Assembly: GCF_000737065.1 (NCBI RefSeq) | Contig: NZ_AQRC01000004.1 | Span: forward strand, 248,001-312,000 | Length of the DNA: 64,000 nt | Source of the DNA: Thioclava atlantica | GTDB taxonomy: Bacteria > Pseudomonadota > Alphaproteobacteria > Rhodobacterales > Rhodobacteraceae | Direction of reading: 5' to 3' | In this document: one piece after another, positions 29,005-37,948 of the stretch | How the letters are laid out: every line of letters starts with the position of its first letter | Position numbering within the stretch: position 1 is the first letter of the stretch | Position numbers and translations under genes: made by a program | The notes under the pieces: model-generated | Seen by the model: only the letters and a program-made list of their open reading frames with translations | The model's database searches: none | Told to the model about the DNA's origin: nothing

Positions 29005-29996
29005 AGAAACCGGTGATGATCGAGATCGACGAGGCTCCCTCGCCCGCCGAGGCCGCCCCGATCGAGGATATCCCGACCGACGAGACCCATCTCGAGGGCC
29101 GCGCGATGCAGATCGCGACGCGGCTCGGGGCGCGCCGCGCCTCGCCGGTCACGCGCTTCTTCTGGCGCGCGGCGGTGGCCCTGGTGGGGTTTCTCGTCTC
29201 GGTCGCGCTGTGGCGTTTCGTCGACGGGCTCTTCGCCACCCACCCGATCCTCGGCTGGATCGGCACCGCGCTGATCGCGGCCTTCGCCCTCGGCGCGCTC
29301 CTGATCGCGGGGCGCGAAATCGCCGCCTTCGCCCGGCTTGCCCGGCTCGACAAGGTCCATCGCGAGGTGGCGGACTCGCTCACCCATGACGATCTCTCGC
29401 GCGCCCGCAAGGTCGTCACCCATGTCTCGGGGCTCTATGCCGCCCGGCCGGAAATGGATTGGGCCCGCGCCCGTCTGGCCGAACGTGTGGACGAGGTGCT
29501 CGATACGGAGACGCTGATGGGGCTCGCCGAGGCCGAGCTGATGGCCCCGCTCGACGCCGCCGCCCGGCTCGAGATCGAGGCCGCCGCCCGCACCGTCGCG
29601 ACCGTCACCGCCGTGGTGCCGCTCGCGCTTGCCGATGTCGCAACCGCCCTGACCGCCAACCTGCGGATGATCCGCCGCATCGCCGAGATCTATGGCGGAC
29701 GGGCCGGCACGCTCGGCTCGATCCGGCTCGCCCGCACGGTGATGACCCATCTCGTCGCGACCGGCGCGGTCGCCGCGGGCGACGACCTGATCGAGACGGT
29801 GACCGGTGGCCATCTGGTCTCGAAACTGTCGCGCCGCTTCGGCGAAGGCGTGATCAACGGCGCGCTCACCGCCCGGGTCGGCATCGCCGCGCTGGAGGTC
29901 TGCCGCCCGATGCCCTTCCGCAAACTGAAAAAACCGCGCGTGACCAATCTGATCAGCCGCTCGCTGACGGGCGTCTTCGGCAAGAAAGAGACGTGA
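29001..29996 (+). CDS. YcjF-like membrane protein (TIGR01620)
   Basis: Partner of the YcjX GTPase, 331 aa. Acidic cytoplasmic N-terminus, two transmembrane helices at about 57-76 and 83-105, then a mainly helical domain (DUF697-like) ending VTNLISRSLTG. The ATGA overlap with ycjX shows translational coupling. The function is unknown; an envelope stress or membrane remodelling role is inferred from relatives. Confidence 0.85.
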   Translation: MKKPVMIEIDEAPSPAEAAPIEDIPTDETHLEGRAMQIATRLGARRASPVTRFFWRAAVALVGFLVSVALWRFVDGLFATHPILGWIGTALIAAFALGALLIAGREIAAFARLARLDKVHREVADSLTHDDLSRARKVVTHVSGLYAARPEMDWARARLAERVDEVLDTETLMGLAEAELMAPLDAAARLEIEAAARTVATVTAVVPLALADVATALTANLRMIRRIAEIYGGRAGTLGSIRLARTVMTHLVATGAVAAGDDLIETVTGGHLVSKLSRRFGEGVINGALTARVGIAALEVCRPMPFRKLKKPRVTNLISRSLTGVFGKKET

Positions 29997-29998
29997 GC

Positions 29999-30061
29999 TC
30001 TTCCTCTTGACCCAAATATCCCGGGGGTGAATTCGCGCAAGCGAAGAGGGGGCAGCGCCCC
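29999..30061 (-). repeat. Dispersed hairpin-tail repeat, copy E (inverted)
   Basis: Tail and core at 29999-30027 (TCTTCCTCTTGACCCAAATA onward) and GGGGGCAGCGCCCC hairpin at 30048-30061. It fills the gap between the convergent ycjF and haemoglobin genes, where it could stop transcription from both sides. Confidence 0.8.
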
Positions 30062-30064
30062 TTC

Positions 30065-30472
30065 TCACTTCAGCTTCGGGATCCCGCCGGGCAGCACTTC
30101 GCGCTCGACCACGCCCTGGCGCAGGCTCACCCCGATCTTGTGGGCAAGGGCCGACCAGCCGGCGGCTTGCTCGGGCGCAAGCTCCGCGCGCAGCACCTCG
30201 TCGAAGAGCGCCAGCCAGGTCGAGAACATCCCCGGACGGACATTGCCCGCCGCGCGATGGACCTGCATCGGCGATCCGTCATAGCCGGGGCGGCGCAGGA
30301 TCGCGCCCTTCCAGAACTGCGCGACCTTCGCCTCATGCGCGGGCCAGTCGCGGACATGCACCGCGAAAACCGGGCCGAGCATGGAATGGCCGCGCACCCG
30401 GTCGTAGAACCGGGCGACGACACGGTCGATCTCCTCTTCCGAGATCTCGAAACGGGACAGCGGATCACTCAT
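30065..30472 (-). CDS. Group III truncated haemoglobin
   Basis: Small haem protein, 135 aa, of the group III truncated haemoglobins, usually linked to oxygen or nitric oxide chemistry. The family pattern runs FYDRVRGHSMLGPVF at 22-36, DWPAHEAKVAQFW at 42-54, and the proximal haem ligand His72 in SPMQVHRAAG. It stands alone on the minus strand between a repeat element and ruvB, with no obvious partner. Confidence 0.88.
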   Translation of the reverse strand: MSDPLSRFEISEEEIDRVVARFYDRVRGHSMLGPVFAVHVRDWPAHEAKVAQFWKGAILRRPGYDGSPMQVHRAAGNVRPGMFSTWLALFDEVLRAELAPEQAAGWSALAHKIGVSLRQGVVEREVLPGGIPKLK

Positions 30473-30508
30473 GGGGCGCAGATAGGGGGGTGCGGGCGTG
30501 CAATCAAG

Positions 30509-31549
30509 CTAGCCATCGCCGAAGAGATCGGTCTGCGGCGCGGCGGGCCGGGGCGCCTCGAGCCCCAGATGCCGCCACGCCCGCGCGCCCAGCATGCGGC
30601 CGCGCGGGGTGCGCGAGATCAGCCCCTGTTGCAGCAGGTAGGGCTCGATCACCTCCTCGATCGCATCGCGGCTTTCCGAGAGCGCGGCCGAGAGGGTCTC
30701 GACCCCGACCGGGCCGCCGCCGTAATGCTCGGCCATCAGCATCATGTAGCGCCGGTCCGCCCCGTCGAGCCCGAGCGTGTCGACGCCGAGCCGCGTCAGC
30801 GCCCGGTCCGCGATCTCGCGCGTGAGCCGCCCGTCACCCTCGACCAGCGCGAAATCGACGACCCGGCGCAGCAACCGCCCGGCGATCCGCGGCGTACCGC
30901 GGGCGCGTTTCGCGATCTCGCGGGTGCCGGCGGCTTCGGAAGCGATACCGAGGAGCCGCGCCCCGCGGCTCACGATCAGATCGAGCTCGTCCTCGGTATA
31001 GAATTGCAGCCGCGTCGGGATCCCGAACCGGTCGCGCAGCGGGGTCGTCAACAGCCCGAGCCGGGTCGTCGCGCCGACCAGCGTGAAGGGCTGCAATTCG
31101 ATCCGGACGGTGCGCGCGGCGGGCCCCTCGCCGATCACCAGATCGAGCTCGAAATCCTCCATCGCGGGGTAGAGCACTTCCTCGACCGCCGGGTTGAGCC
31201 GGTGGATCTCGTCGATGAAGAGCACGTCGCGCGCCTCGAGATTGGTGAGAATCGCGGCCAGATCGCCCGCCTTCGCGAGCACCGGCCCCGAGGTCATCTT
31301 GAAATTCACGCCCAGCTCGCGCGCCATGATCTGCGCCAGCGTGGTCTTGCCCAGACCGGGCGGGCCGTGAAACAGCGTGTGATCCATCGCCTGGACGCGC
31401 ATCTTCGCGCTCTCGATGAAGACGCGCAGATTGGCGCGCGCCTCGGCCTGGCCCACGAAGTCCTCGAGCGCCTGCGGACGCAGGGCGCGATCGGCATCCT
31501 CGGGGAGCCTGTCGGGGCGGAGCGTGGGGTCGGGTTCACTCATCGTCAT
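30509..31549 (-). CDS. ruvB: Holliday junction branch migration helicase RuvB
   Basis: Hexameric AAA+ motor that drives branch migration with RuvA. 346 aa. [15 protein letters not shown] near 30, Walker [10 protein letters not shown] near 64, Walker [10 protein letters not shown] near 115, the arginine-finger region and the winged-helix C-terminus ([13 protein letters not shown]). Start at 31549; an ATG six bases later is equally possible, and neither has a clear Shine-Dalgarno. It follows ruvA by 83 bases that hold a repeat element. Confidence 0.96.
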   Translation of the reverse strand: MTMSEPDPTLRPDRLPEDADRALRPQALEDFVGQAEARANLRVFIESAKMRVQAMDHTLFHGPPGLGKTTLAQIMARELGVNFKMTSGPVLAKAGDLAAILTNLEARDVLFIDEIHRLNPAVEEVLYPAMEDFELDLVIGEGPAARTVRIELQPFTLVGATTRLGLLTTPLRDRFGIPTRLQFYTEDELDLIVSRGARLLGIASEAAGTREIAKRARGTPRIAGRLLRRVVDFALVEGDGRLTREIADRALTRLGVDTLGLDGADRRYMMLMAEHYGGGPVGVETLSAALSESRDAIEEVIEPYLLQQGLISRTPRGRMLGARAWRHLGLEAPRPAAPQTDLFGDG

Positions 31550-31582
31550 CTACTGTCGCGCCTTTGGCGGGCCGGAGCAAGC

Positions 31583-31629
31583 GGGGGCTCTGCCCCCGCC
31601 CCCCCGGGATATTTGGATCAAGAGGAAGA
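31583..31629 (+). repeat. Dispersed hairpin-tail repeat, copy F, inside ruvAB
   Basis: GGGGGCTCTGCCCCC hairpin at 31583-31597 and a full core and tail at 31601-31629. It is opposite in orientation to the ruv genes and occupies most of the gap between ruvA and ruvB, unlike other copies that lie at operon ends. Confidence 0.8.
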
Positions 31630-31632
31630 GGG

Positions 31633-32301
31633 TCAGTCCTTCGGAGCGAGAAGCCGCAGCGCGGCGCGGATGAGTTTCGCGGTGTCGCTGGCCTCGGGAT
31701 CGTCGCTGGCCTGCGCCACCGCGCCGGCCGCATCGGCGGGCGCGTAACCGAGATTGGTGAGCGCAGAGATCGCCTCGGCGGTGAAATTCACCTTTGGCGG
31801 GGCGGCGGGCGCCCTGGCGGGTTTCCTCGTCGCGGCGGGCATGTCCTCGATCACCTCGGGGGCGGCATCGACGGTCAGCTCCGCCCCCATCGCCATCACG
31901 CTGGGGGCCTTTTCCTTGAGTTCCATCACGACCCGCTGCGCCAGCTTCGGGCCGACGCCGGGGGCGGATTTCACCGCCGCCCAGTCGCCCAGCGCGATCG
32001 CCCGGCCCAGGCCCTCCGCCCCGAGCGTTCCGAGGATCGCGAGCGAAGCCTTCGCCCCGATCCCCTGAACCGAGGTCAGAAGCCGGTGCCATTCCTTTTC
32101 CAGCAAGGTCGGGAAGCCGAAAAGTTGCAGCAGGTCTTCGCGCACGAGCAGATCGGTATAGAGCGCGCAGGCCTCTCCCGCGGGGGGCAGCGACTGCGCG
32201 GTACGCGGGCTGACATGAACGATATAGCCCACCCCGCGCACATCGATCATCACATGGTCGAGCGCGCGGTGAATGATGGTGCCTGCGATCCGGCCGATCA
32301 T
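31633..32301 (-). CDS. ruvA: Holliday junction DNA-binding protein RuvA
   Basis: Tetrameric junction-recognition subunit of RuvAB. 222 aa: N-terminal OB fold ([20 protein letters not shown]), two helix-hairpin-helix motifs in the middle ([14 protein letters not shown] and [13 protein letters not shown] at about 78-120), and a C-terminal RuvB-binding domain after an alanine/proline-rich linker. It overlaps ruvC by 4 bases. Confidence 0.96.
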   Translation of the reverse strand: MIGRIAGTIIHRALDHVMIDVRGVGYIVHVSPRTAQSLPPAGEACALYTDLLVREDLLQLFGFPTLLEKEWHRLLTSVQGIGAKASLAILGTLGAEGLGRAIALGDWAAVKSAPGVGPKLAQRVVMELKEKAPSVMAMGAELTVDAAPEVIEDMPAATRKPARAPAAPPKVNFTAEAISALTNLGYAPADAAGAVAQASDDPEASDTAKLIRAALRLLAPKD

Positions 32302-32831
32302 GCGCGCCTCCGTTGCGTGGCGCCGAGGGCCGCGCGCGACAGTTGCGCGGCCCCCATGCGGGCGGCCGATTGCAGATGGAAGGCATGACAGATCGCGATC
32401 GCCAGCGCATCGGCCGCATCCGGCCCCTCGAACTGAACGCCGGGCAGCTGGTGGCGCACCATGTGCTGCACCTGAACCTTGTCGGCATGCCCCACGCCCA
32501 CCACGGTCTTCTTGATCGCGTTGGGGGCATATTCGCCGACCTCGAGACCCGCCTGTGCCGGGGCGAGCAGCGCGATCCCGCGCGCCTGACCGAGCTTCAG
32601 CGTCGCCACTGCATCCTTGTTGACGAAGGTCTGTTCCACCGCCGCCGCCTCGGGGGCGTGGGTGGCGATCACCGCGCTCAGGCCCTCATGCAGCGCAAGC
32701 AGGCGCTTGGACAGATCGGGCCCGGCCGAATGCAGAATGCCGTTCGCGACATGGCGCAGGCGCGAGCCCTCCATCTCGATCACCCCCCATCCGAGATTTC
32801 GCAACCCCGGATCGATCCCGATCACCCGCAT
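32298..32831 (-). CDS. ruvC: Crossover junction endodeoxyribonuclease RuvC
   Basis: Resolves Holliday junctions by paired incisions. 177 aa from the ATG at 32831, preferred to the GTG three bases before it because a GAGG site then sits 8 bases away. Acidic catalytic residues lie in [13 protein letters not shown] (Asp7), VEQTFVNKD, and [12 protein letters not shown] near 140. First gene of a ruvC-ruvA-ruvB unit. Confidence 0.95.
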   Translation of the reverse strand: MRVIGIDPGLRNLGWGVIEMEGSRLRHVANGILHSAGPDLSKRLLALHEGLSAVIATHAPEAAAVEQTFVNKDAVATLKLGQARGIALLAPAQAGLEVGEYAPNAIKKTVVGVGHADKVQVQHMVRHQLPGVQFEGPDAADALAIAICHAFHLQSAARMGAAQLSRAALGATQRRRA

Positions 32832-32959
32832 CACCCGTGCCTCGTTTCGTTATGCTTGGCGCAGGGTTAGCACGAAAAGAGAACATCGGCCAGAGCGGAA
32901 GCACGCGGGCCGTCACAAGTCGTTGCGATTCCTGCATGGCGGGACTGTCAAAAGCGCGA

Positions 32960-32987
32960 TTGTTTTCGCACAGCGCCGGTCTTATCT
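32960..32987 (+). promoter_or_regulatory. Candidate promoter for the DUF1127 gene
   Basis: TTGTTT (32960-32965) and TTATCT (32982-32987) are 16 bases apart, about 60 bases ahead of the DUF1127 start. The region is less GC-rich than its surroundings. The boxes are imperfect and picked by eye. Confidence 0.3.
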
Positions 32988-33046
32988 GCGCCTTGCGGAC
33001 AGAGATGCCCGAAAGTTGAGCAGTTTGTGAACAAGGAACCTCCCCC

Positions 33047-33232
33047 ATGTCCTCGATCGACATCAATCGCATGAGCGCACGCAATGTGCGTCCGGGCCTC
33101 CTGGCCTCGATGATCGCCGCGCTTCAAGCCTGGAATGATCACCGCGTGACCCGCAAGGCGCTTCTGAAGCTGTCGGACCGCGCTCTCGAAGATATCGGCC
33201 TGACCCGGTTCGATATCGCGCATATGCGCTGA
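33047..33232 (+). CDS. DUF1127 small basic protein
   Basis: 61-residue protein of the YjiS-like DUF1127 family. The diagnostic block is WNDHRVTRKALLKLSDRALEDIGL at 29-52, with a short hydrophobic helix before it. In alphaproteobacteria such proteins are induced by stress and linked to RNA maturation and phosphate or carbon physiology; which applies here is unknown. An AAGGA site lies upstream and a strong terminator downstream, giving a very short monocistronic transcript divergent from ruvC. Confidence 0.85.
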   Translation: MSSIDINRMSARNVRPGLLASMIAALQAWNDHRVTRKALLKLSDRALEDIGLTRFDIAHMR

Positions 33233-33254
33233 TCCTCCGCCTCAGGCGATGAGC

Positions 33255-33289
33255 AAAGGGCTGCCCCGGAAACGGCGCAGCCCTTTTTT
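33255..33289 (+). terminator. Intrinsic terminator after the DUF1127 gene
   Basis: AAAGGGCTGC / GCAGCCCTTT stem of ten base pairs with a 12-base loop and further T residues, 22 bases after the stop codon. No CcsR-type small RNA sequence lies between the gene and the terminator. Confidence 0.88.
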
Positions 33290-33304
33290 GTGGCTCGCGA
33301 TGTC

Positions 33305-33652
33305 TTACTTCAGGATCGGCCGCAGATTGTCTGCGATCAGGGTCGTCAGCGGTCCCGGACGCATCACCCAGGCGCCGATCCGCTCGGCCTCCGAGCCCTG
33401 TGCCAGCCTTTCGACCTTTGCGCCGTAACGCTCCGCACCGATCTGGACGATCATCACCCCTTTCACGAGCAGAGCCGCGGCGGCGATCAGAGCCAGCCCG
33501 CGCAGCGAGAGCGCGCGCCGCGCCTTCGGGCGCATCGAATCGAAATAGCTCCGCCCGAGCGACCCCGACGCTTCGAACGCGCCCCCGGCCTGGTGGATCT
33601 GGTCGATCCTCTGCAGGCGTCTCTCGAAATCGTTCAGCTGCGAATCGCGCAT
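33305..33652 (-). CDS. Hypothetical single-TM protein
   Basis: Unrecognised protein, 115 aa from the ATG at 33652. A charged cytoplasmic N-terminus that may be helical (SQLNDFERRLQRIDQIHQ) is followed by a basic stretch, one transmembrane helix at about 51-70 and a short periplasmic tail. It faces the DUF1127 terminator and is followed upstream by prmA. The Shine-Dalgarno is weak, so the start may differ. Confidence 0.6.
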   Translation of the reverse strand: MRDSQLNDFERRLQRIDQIHQAGGAFEASGSLGRSYFDSMRPKARRALSLRGLALIAAAALLVKGVMIVQIGAERYGAKVERLAQGSEAERIGAWVMRPGPLTTLIADNLRPILK

Positions 33653-33749
33653 GGCGGTGCCCAAGGATGTGCCCGGGCGCCCACACACAGACGCCCGTAA
33701 ACACAAAATAAACCTTACCGGCGGGCGACCGGAGGAAAATTATGGCGGA

Positions 33750-34619
33750 TTATCCGCGCCGCATCACCAATGTGGTCCACTCGCCGAGTTCCTTGCGCGA
33801 ATGCAGGACAAAGCCCTGCGCTTCGTAGGCGGCGATCACTTCCTCGGCCTGCTCGTTGAGAATGCCGCTGAGGATGACGAAGCCCGATTCGGCGCAGTGG
33901 CGGGCCATGTCGGGGGCCAGCGCGACCAGCGGGCCCTTGAGGATATTGGCGAAGATCAGGTCATAGGGCGCCGCGTCGAGAAGGCGCGAGTGATTGAAGC
34001 CCGCCGCCTCGAGACAGATCACGCGGCCCGCCAGATCGTTGAGTTCGACATTGGCCTGCGCCGTCTGCACCGCGACCGGGTCGATATCGGAGGCCAGTAC
34101 CGTTTCGGGCCAGAGCTTCGCCGCCGCCATCGCGAGCACGGCCGTACCGCAGCCGATATCGGCGACGTTGTGGAAGCCGTGGCCCTCATGGGCCAGCGCG
34201 TCGAGCGCCGCGAGACACCCCGCCGTGGTGCCGTGATGGCCGGTGCCGAAAGCCATCGCCGCATCGATGCGCAGCGCGACGGCACCCTCGGGCACCTTGT
34301 CCGCGTCATGGCTGCCGTAGAGGAAGAACCGCCCCGCCTGCACGGGCGCGAGTTCGCGGCGCACATGGGCCACCCAGTCGGTCTCGGGCAGCTCCGAGAT
34401 CGCGAAGGGCTGCGCACCGTGGCTGATCGCGAGCAGATCGAGCGCCACGTCGTCCGGCGCCTCGAGGAAATAGCCCGACACTTCATAGCGCCCCGAGCCG
34501 TCCTCGATCTCGAAAACGCCGGTGCCGTAGGGCGCGGGCTCGAGATCCTCGAGCCGCGCCGAGAGCGCCTCGGCCGCATCGCGATCGGCCAGCGTGGTGA
34601 AGGCGGTGAAGGTGGACAT
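33750..34619 (-). CDS. prmA: Ribosomal protein L11 methyltransferase
   Basis: SAM-dependent trimethylation of L11. 289 aa. N-terminal substrate-recognition domain, then AFGTGHHGTT near 123, the SAM motif VADIGCGTAVLAMAAAKL near 148, SDIDPVAVQTAQANVELN, and the NPPY-like IFANILKGPL near 215. The ATG at 34619 follows AAAGGAG. Stand-alone gene; a long-form repeat lies upstream. Confidence 0.93.
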   Translation of the reverse strand: MSTFTAFTTLADRDAAEALSARLEDLEPAPYGTGVFEIEDGSGRYEVSGYFLEAPDDVALDLLAISHGAQPFAISELPETDWVAHVRRELAPVQAGRFFLYGSHDADKVPEGAVALRIDAAMAFGTGHHGTTAGCLAALDALAHEGHGFHNVADIGCGTAVLAMAAAKLWPETVLASDIDPVAVQTAQANVELNDLAGRVICLEAAGFNHSRLLDAAPYDLIFANILKGPLVALAPDMARHCAESGFVILSGILNEQAEEVIAAYEAQGFVLHSRKELGEWTTLVMRRG

Positions 34620-34682
34620 GGCGGCTCCTTTGAAGGCTTGCGCCGGGCTTAGGGCGGGGCGTGCGGGGCGTCAAGCATACGC

Positions 34683-34792
34683 GGGGGGCGCTGCCCCGGA
34701 ACCGGAGGACGACAGACATTGGCCGAGCAGGGGGCTCTGCCCCCGCCTGCCTCGCGGCAGGCTCCCCCGGGATATTTGGGTCAAGAGGAAGA
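34683..34792 (+). repeat. Dispersed hairpin-tail repeat, copy G (long form)
   Basis: Two G/C hairpins (one at 34685-34697 and GGGGGCTCTGCCCCC near 34730-34744), an extra GCCTGC / GCAGGC stem at about 34745-34762, then the core and tail at 34764-34792. The linker between the hairpins matches that of copy A in parts. It lies in the gap between the prmA start and the msrA stop. Confidence 0.8.
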
Positions 34793-34798
34793 GGGAGC

Positions 34799-35443
34799 TC
34801 AGGCCCTGAGACCGATCGGACAGCTCACACCGGTGCCGCCGATCCCGCAATACCCGTCGGGATTCTTCGCCAGATATTGCTGGTGATAATCCTCGGCATA
34901 GTAGAATTCGGGGGCCTCGCGGATCTCGGTGGTGATCGCGCCATAGCCTGCCGCGGCGAGGCGTTGCGCATAATCCGCACGCGAGGCTTCGGCCGCGTCT
35001 TTCTGGTCCGGCGTGTAGGTGTAGATGCCCGAGCGGTACTGGGTGCCGCGATCATTGCCCTGCCGCATGCCCTGCGTCGGATCGTGATTTTCCCAGAAGA
35101 TGCGCAGCAGATCCTCGTAGCTGACCTTGGCCGGATCGAAGATCACGCGGACCACCTCGTTATGGCCGGTCATGCCGGTGCAGACCTCCTTGTAGGTGGG
35201 GTTGGCCGTATGCCCGCCCACATAGCCCGCCATCGTCAGCCAGATACCGTCGGTGTTCCAGAAGATTCGCTCGACGCCCCAGAAACAGCCCATGCCGAAC
35301 ATCGCCTCTTGCATGCCCTCGGGCACGGGCGCGCGCAGGTCGCGCGCCCAGAGGAAATGCGGCTCGGCCAGAGGCATCGCCTCGGACCGACCCGGCAGGG
35401 CCTCGGTTTTCGACGGAATCGTGGTGGGCCTTCCAAACAGCAT
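34799..35443 (-). CDS. msrA: Peptide methionine-S-sulfoxide reductase A
   Basis: Repairs oxidised methionine (S form) in proteins. 214 aa. Catalytic Cys53 in FGMGCFWG, the [14 protein letters not shown] block, and a C-terminal recycling cysteine in GVSCPIG. The ATG at 35443 has GGGAG upstream; a longer frame to 35467 lacks support. Adjacent to a repeat element; not obviously in an operon. Confidence 0.95.
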   Translation of the reverse strand: MLFGRPTTIPSKTEALPGRSEAMPLAEPHFLWARDLRAPVPEGMQEAMFGMGCFWGVERIFWNTDGIWLTMAGYVGGHTANPTYKEVCTGMTGHNEVVRVIFDPAKVSYEDLLRIFWENHDPTQGMRQGNDRGTQYRSGIYTYTPDQKDAAEASRADYAQRLAAAGYGAITTEIREAPEFYYAEDYHQQYLAKNPDGYCGIGGTGVSCPIGLRA

Positions 35444-35508
35444 GACGCGTCTCCCTTGTCGCCCCACAACATAGGCGCCACGGGGCCGAAATCCAGATCA
35501 AACCCCGA

Positions 35509-36744
35509 TCAGGCGGGAACCGGGCCGAGCCCCTGCAGCACCGTCTCGTAGCCCTTCGACGGGTGGCGCGGCACCAGAAGCGCGAGCCCGAGGGAGATCA
35601 CGGCCATTCCCGCCGCCAGTCCGAAGACCGCGCCGGGCGAGATCATCCACAGATAGCCGAGCGTCGCGGGCAGGAACACGGCGGCGATATGGTTGATGGT
35701 GAAGGAAACCGCGGCGGTGGGCGCGATATCTCCGGGATCGCAGATCTTCTGGAAATAGGTCTTCTGGGCGAAGGCGAGCGCGAAGAGCAGGTGGTCGATC
35801 ACGTAGAGCGCCGCGGCCACCCACAGCCCCCAGCCGAACCAGTAGATCCCGCCATAGGACAGGAACAGAAGCGTCAGCCCGACATATTCGGCGATCAGGG
35901 CGCGCCGCTCGCCGAAGCGCGCGACGAAACGGCCCATCGCGGGGGCGGCGGCCATGTTGACCGCGTAGTTGATCAGGAAGAGCGCGGAGATCTCGTCGAC
36001 CCGCAGCCCGAAACGCTCGACCATCATGAAGGCGGCGAAGACGACGAAGATCTGCCGTCGCGCGCCCGCCATGAAGGTGATCGCGTAATAGAGCCAGTAG
36101 CGGCGGCGCAGCACGAATTTCTTCGATTGCGGCTCGCGGGTGTGGAATTGCGGGTAGATCAGCGCGGCGGCCGCCACCATCAACATCGTGGTGATCCCGG
36201 ATGCGGCATAGACGAATTCGTAGCTCAGATCGAAGCTCTTCCAGGTCAGCACGAGGAGCGCATAGGCGCCGAGCGATGCGCCCGACCCGATCGCGACAAT
36301 TCGTCCCAATGTCTGCGGCGCCTGCGCCTTGTCGATCCATTGCAGCTGCAGCGACTGGTTGACCGCCTGGAAGTAGTGAAACCCGATCGAGGAGAGCAGC
36401 GTCACCAGGATCAGCCCGCCGAAGCTCGGGAACAGGGCGGTGACCGCGGTGGCCGCGCCCAGAAGCATCAGCGACAGGAGCGCGAGCACCTGTTCGCGCA
36501 TCACCCAGAGCACCACGATGACCCCGATGGCAAGGAATCCAGGGACTTCGCGGAAGGATTGCAGCCAGCCGATATCCACCCCGTCGAAATGCACGACGTC
36601 GATGACGAAGTTGTTGAGCAGCGCCGACCAGGTCGCAAAGGAGATCGGCATGGCGGCGGCCATCACGTAGAGCAGCATATCCGGTCTGCGCCAGCGCGGC
36701 AGGAGATGGACCTCGTCGAGGTGGGTGTCGCGGAACTTGATCAT
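35509..36744 (-). CDS. MFS transporter
   Basis: Major facilitator superfamily carrier, about 411 aa with some 11-12 hydrophobic helices. Typical loop signals include FVARFGERRALIAEYVGL near 275, matching the MFS cytoplasmic loop motif, and an inner repeat around DIGWLQSFREVPGFLAIG. The substrate is unknown. Three in-frame ATGs lie within 18 bases (36762, 36753, 36744); the last begins the conserved-looking MIKFRDTHLDEVH. Divergent from the YeeE/YedE transporter gene. Confidence 0.8.
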   Translation of the reverse strand: MIKFRDTHLDEVHLLPRWRRPDMLLYVMAAAMPISFATWSALLNNFVIDVVHFDGVDIGWLQSFREVPGFLAIGVIVVLWVMREQVLALLSLMLLGAATAVTALFPSFGGLILVTLLSSIGFHYFQAVNQSLQLQWIDKAQAPQTLGRIVAIGSGASLGAYALLVLTWKSFDLSYEFVYAASGITTMLMVAAAALIYPQFHTREPQSKKFVLRRRYWLYYAITFMAGARRQIFVVFAAFMMVERFGLRVDEISALFLINYAVNMAAAPAMGRFVARFGERRALIAEYVGLTLLFLSYGGIYWFGWGLWVAAALYVIDHLLFALAFAQKTYFQKICDPGDIAPTAAVSFTINHIAAVFLPATLGYLWMISPGAVFGLAAGMAVISLGLALLVPRHPSKGYETVLQGLGPVPA

Positions 36745-36863
36745 GCCGCCCATAGACTCCAAGCCATGCGCGTAGGCAAGACGGCAAAGCGTGCATCCTG
36801 ATCCAGATCAATGTGCATAGGTGCGGCCTCTGGCATCACGTCGACGCGACCAGGAGCATCGAC

Positions 36864-37931
36864 ATGGACATCATTCCCATCATCGACCAGATCGGCGAAG
36901 GCCCCACCGCGGCGCTTTTCGGCGCGATCACCGGCGCCGTCTTCGGGGTGGCCGCGCAGAAATCGAATTTCTGCCTGCGCGCCGCGGCCGTGGAACTGGC
37001 GCGCGGCAAGTTCGGCGGCAAGGTCGCCGTCTGGTTTCTCACCTTCTCGACCGCGCTGGTCTGGGTACAGGCGGCACAGCTTTTCGGGCTGTTTCGCGAA
37101 TCCGACAGCCGGATGATGTCGATCCCCGGCAGTTGGTCGGGGGCGATCATCGGCGGGTTGATGTTCGGGGTCGGGATGGTCCTGTCGCGCGGCTGTTCGG
37201 GGCGGCTGCTGGTGCTCGCCTCGACGGGCAATCTGCGCTCGGTCGTCTCGGGGCTGATCTTCGCGGTTACGGCGCAGATGAGCCTGAAAGGCATTCTCGC
37301 CCCCTATCGCGACCGGCTGGCCAGTCTCTGGATCACGCCCGGCGGCGAAAACGTCAATCTGCTGATGGCGCTGCATCTGCCGGACTGGTCGGGCCTCGCG
37401 ATCGGCATCGTCTTCGCGCTCGCGGGGCTCTATCTCGCGGCGCGCAACCAGATCGGCATACGGGTCTGGCTGTTCGCCTCGGGCGTGGGCTTCGCGGTGG
37501 CGGTGGGCTGGGTTCTGACCTTCACCCTCGCGCAGGTCGCCTTCGATCCGGTGCCGGTGAACTCGGTCACCTTCTCGGGCCCCTCCGCGAACACGCTGAT
37601 GTTCTTCCTCGACCGCCATGCGGTGCTGGAATTCGACGTCGGCCTCGTGCCGGGCGTCGTGCTGGGGGCGTTCCTGAGCTCGCTCCTCTCGGGTCAGTTC
37701 CGCTGGCAGGCCTTCGACTCGGTGCCGGTGATGCGGCGCTCGATGATCGGCGCTGTGCTGATGGGGTTCGGCGCGATGCTGGCAGGCGGCTGCGCGATCG
37801 GCAACGGCGTGACGGGGGGCTCGATCTTCGCCGCGACGGCATGGCTTGCGCTCTTCTGCATGTGGATCGGAGCGATGGTCACCGACTTCCTGCTCGACCA
37901 GCGCCACCTGACCCCGGCCCAGGCCTGCTGA
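36864..37931 (+). CDS. YeeE/YedE family (thiosulfate-type) transporter
   Basis: Integral membrane protein, 355 aa with about nine hydrophobic helices, of the YeeE/YedE family whose characterised members import thiosulfate or other sulfur compounds. Conserved cysteines that relay the substrate in the family are seen in KSNFCLRAA near 36, SRGCSGRLL near 110 and AGGCAIGNGVTGG near 310. The ATG at 36864 follows AGGAG. No TusA-like or rhodanese gene is adjacent, so the substrate is inferred from family only. Confidence 0.85.
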   Translation: MDIIPIIDQIGEGPTAALFGAITGAVFGVAAQKSNFCLRAAAVELARGKFGGKVAVWFLTFSTALVWVQAAQLFGLFRESDSRMMSIPGSWSGAIIGGLMFGVGMVLSRGCSGRLLVLASTGNLRSVVSGLIFAVTAQMSLKGILAPYRDRLASLWITPGGENVNLLMALHLPDWSGLAIGIVFALAGLYLAARNQIGIRVWLFASGVGFAVAVGWVLTFTLAQVAFDPVPVNSVTFSGPSANTLMFFLDRHAVLEFDVGLVPGVVLGAFLSSLLSGQFRWQAFDSVPVMRRSMIGAVLMGFGAMLAGGCAIGNGVTGGSIFAATAWLALFCMWIGAMVTDFLLDQRHLTPAQAC

Positions 37932-37948
37932 GCCTTACCTGCTGAACC

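Noticed and set aside
33233-33304. CcsR-like small RNA downstream of the DUF1127 gene
   Set aside because: Only a terminator hairpin is present; no CUCCUCCC motif or paired hairpins.
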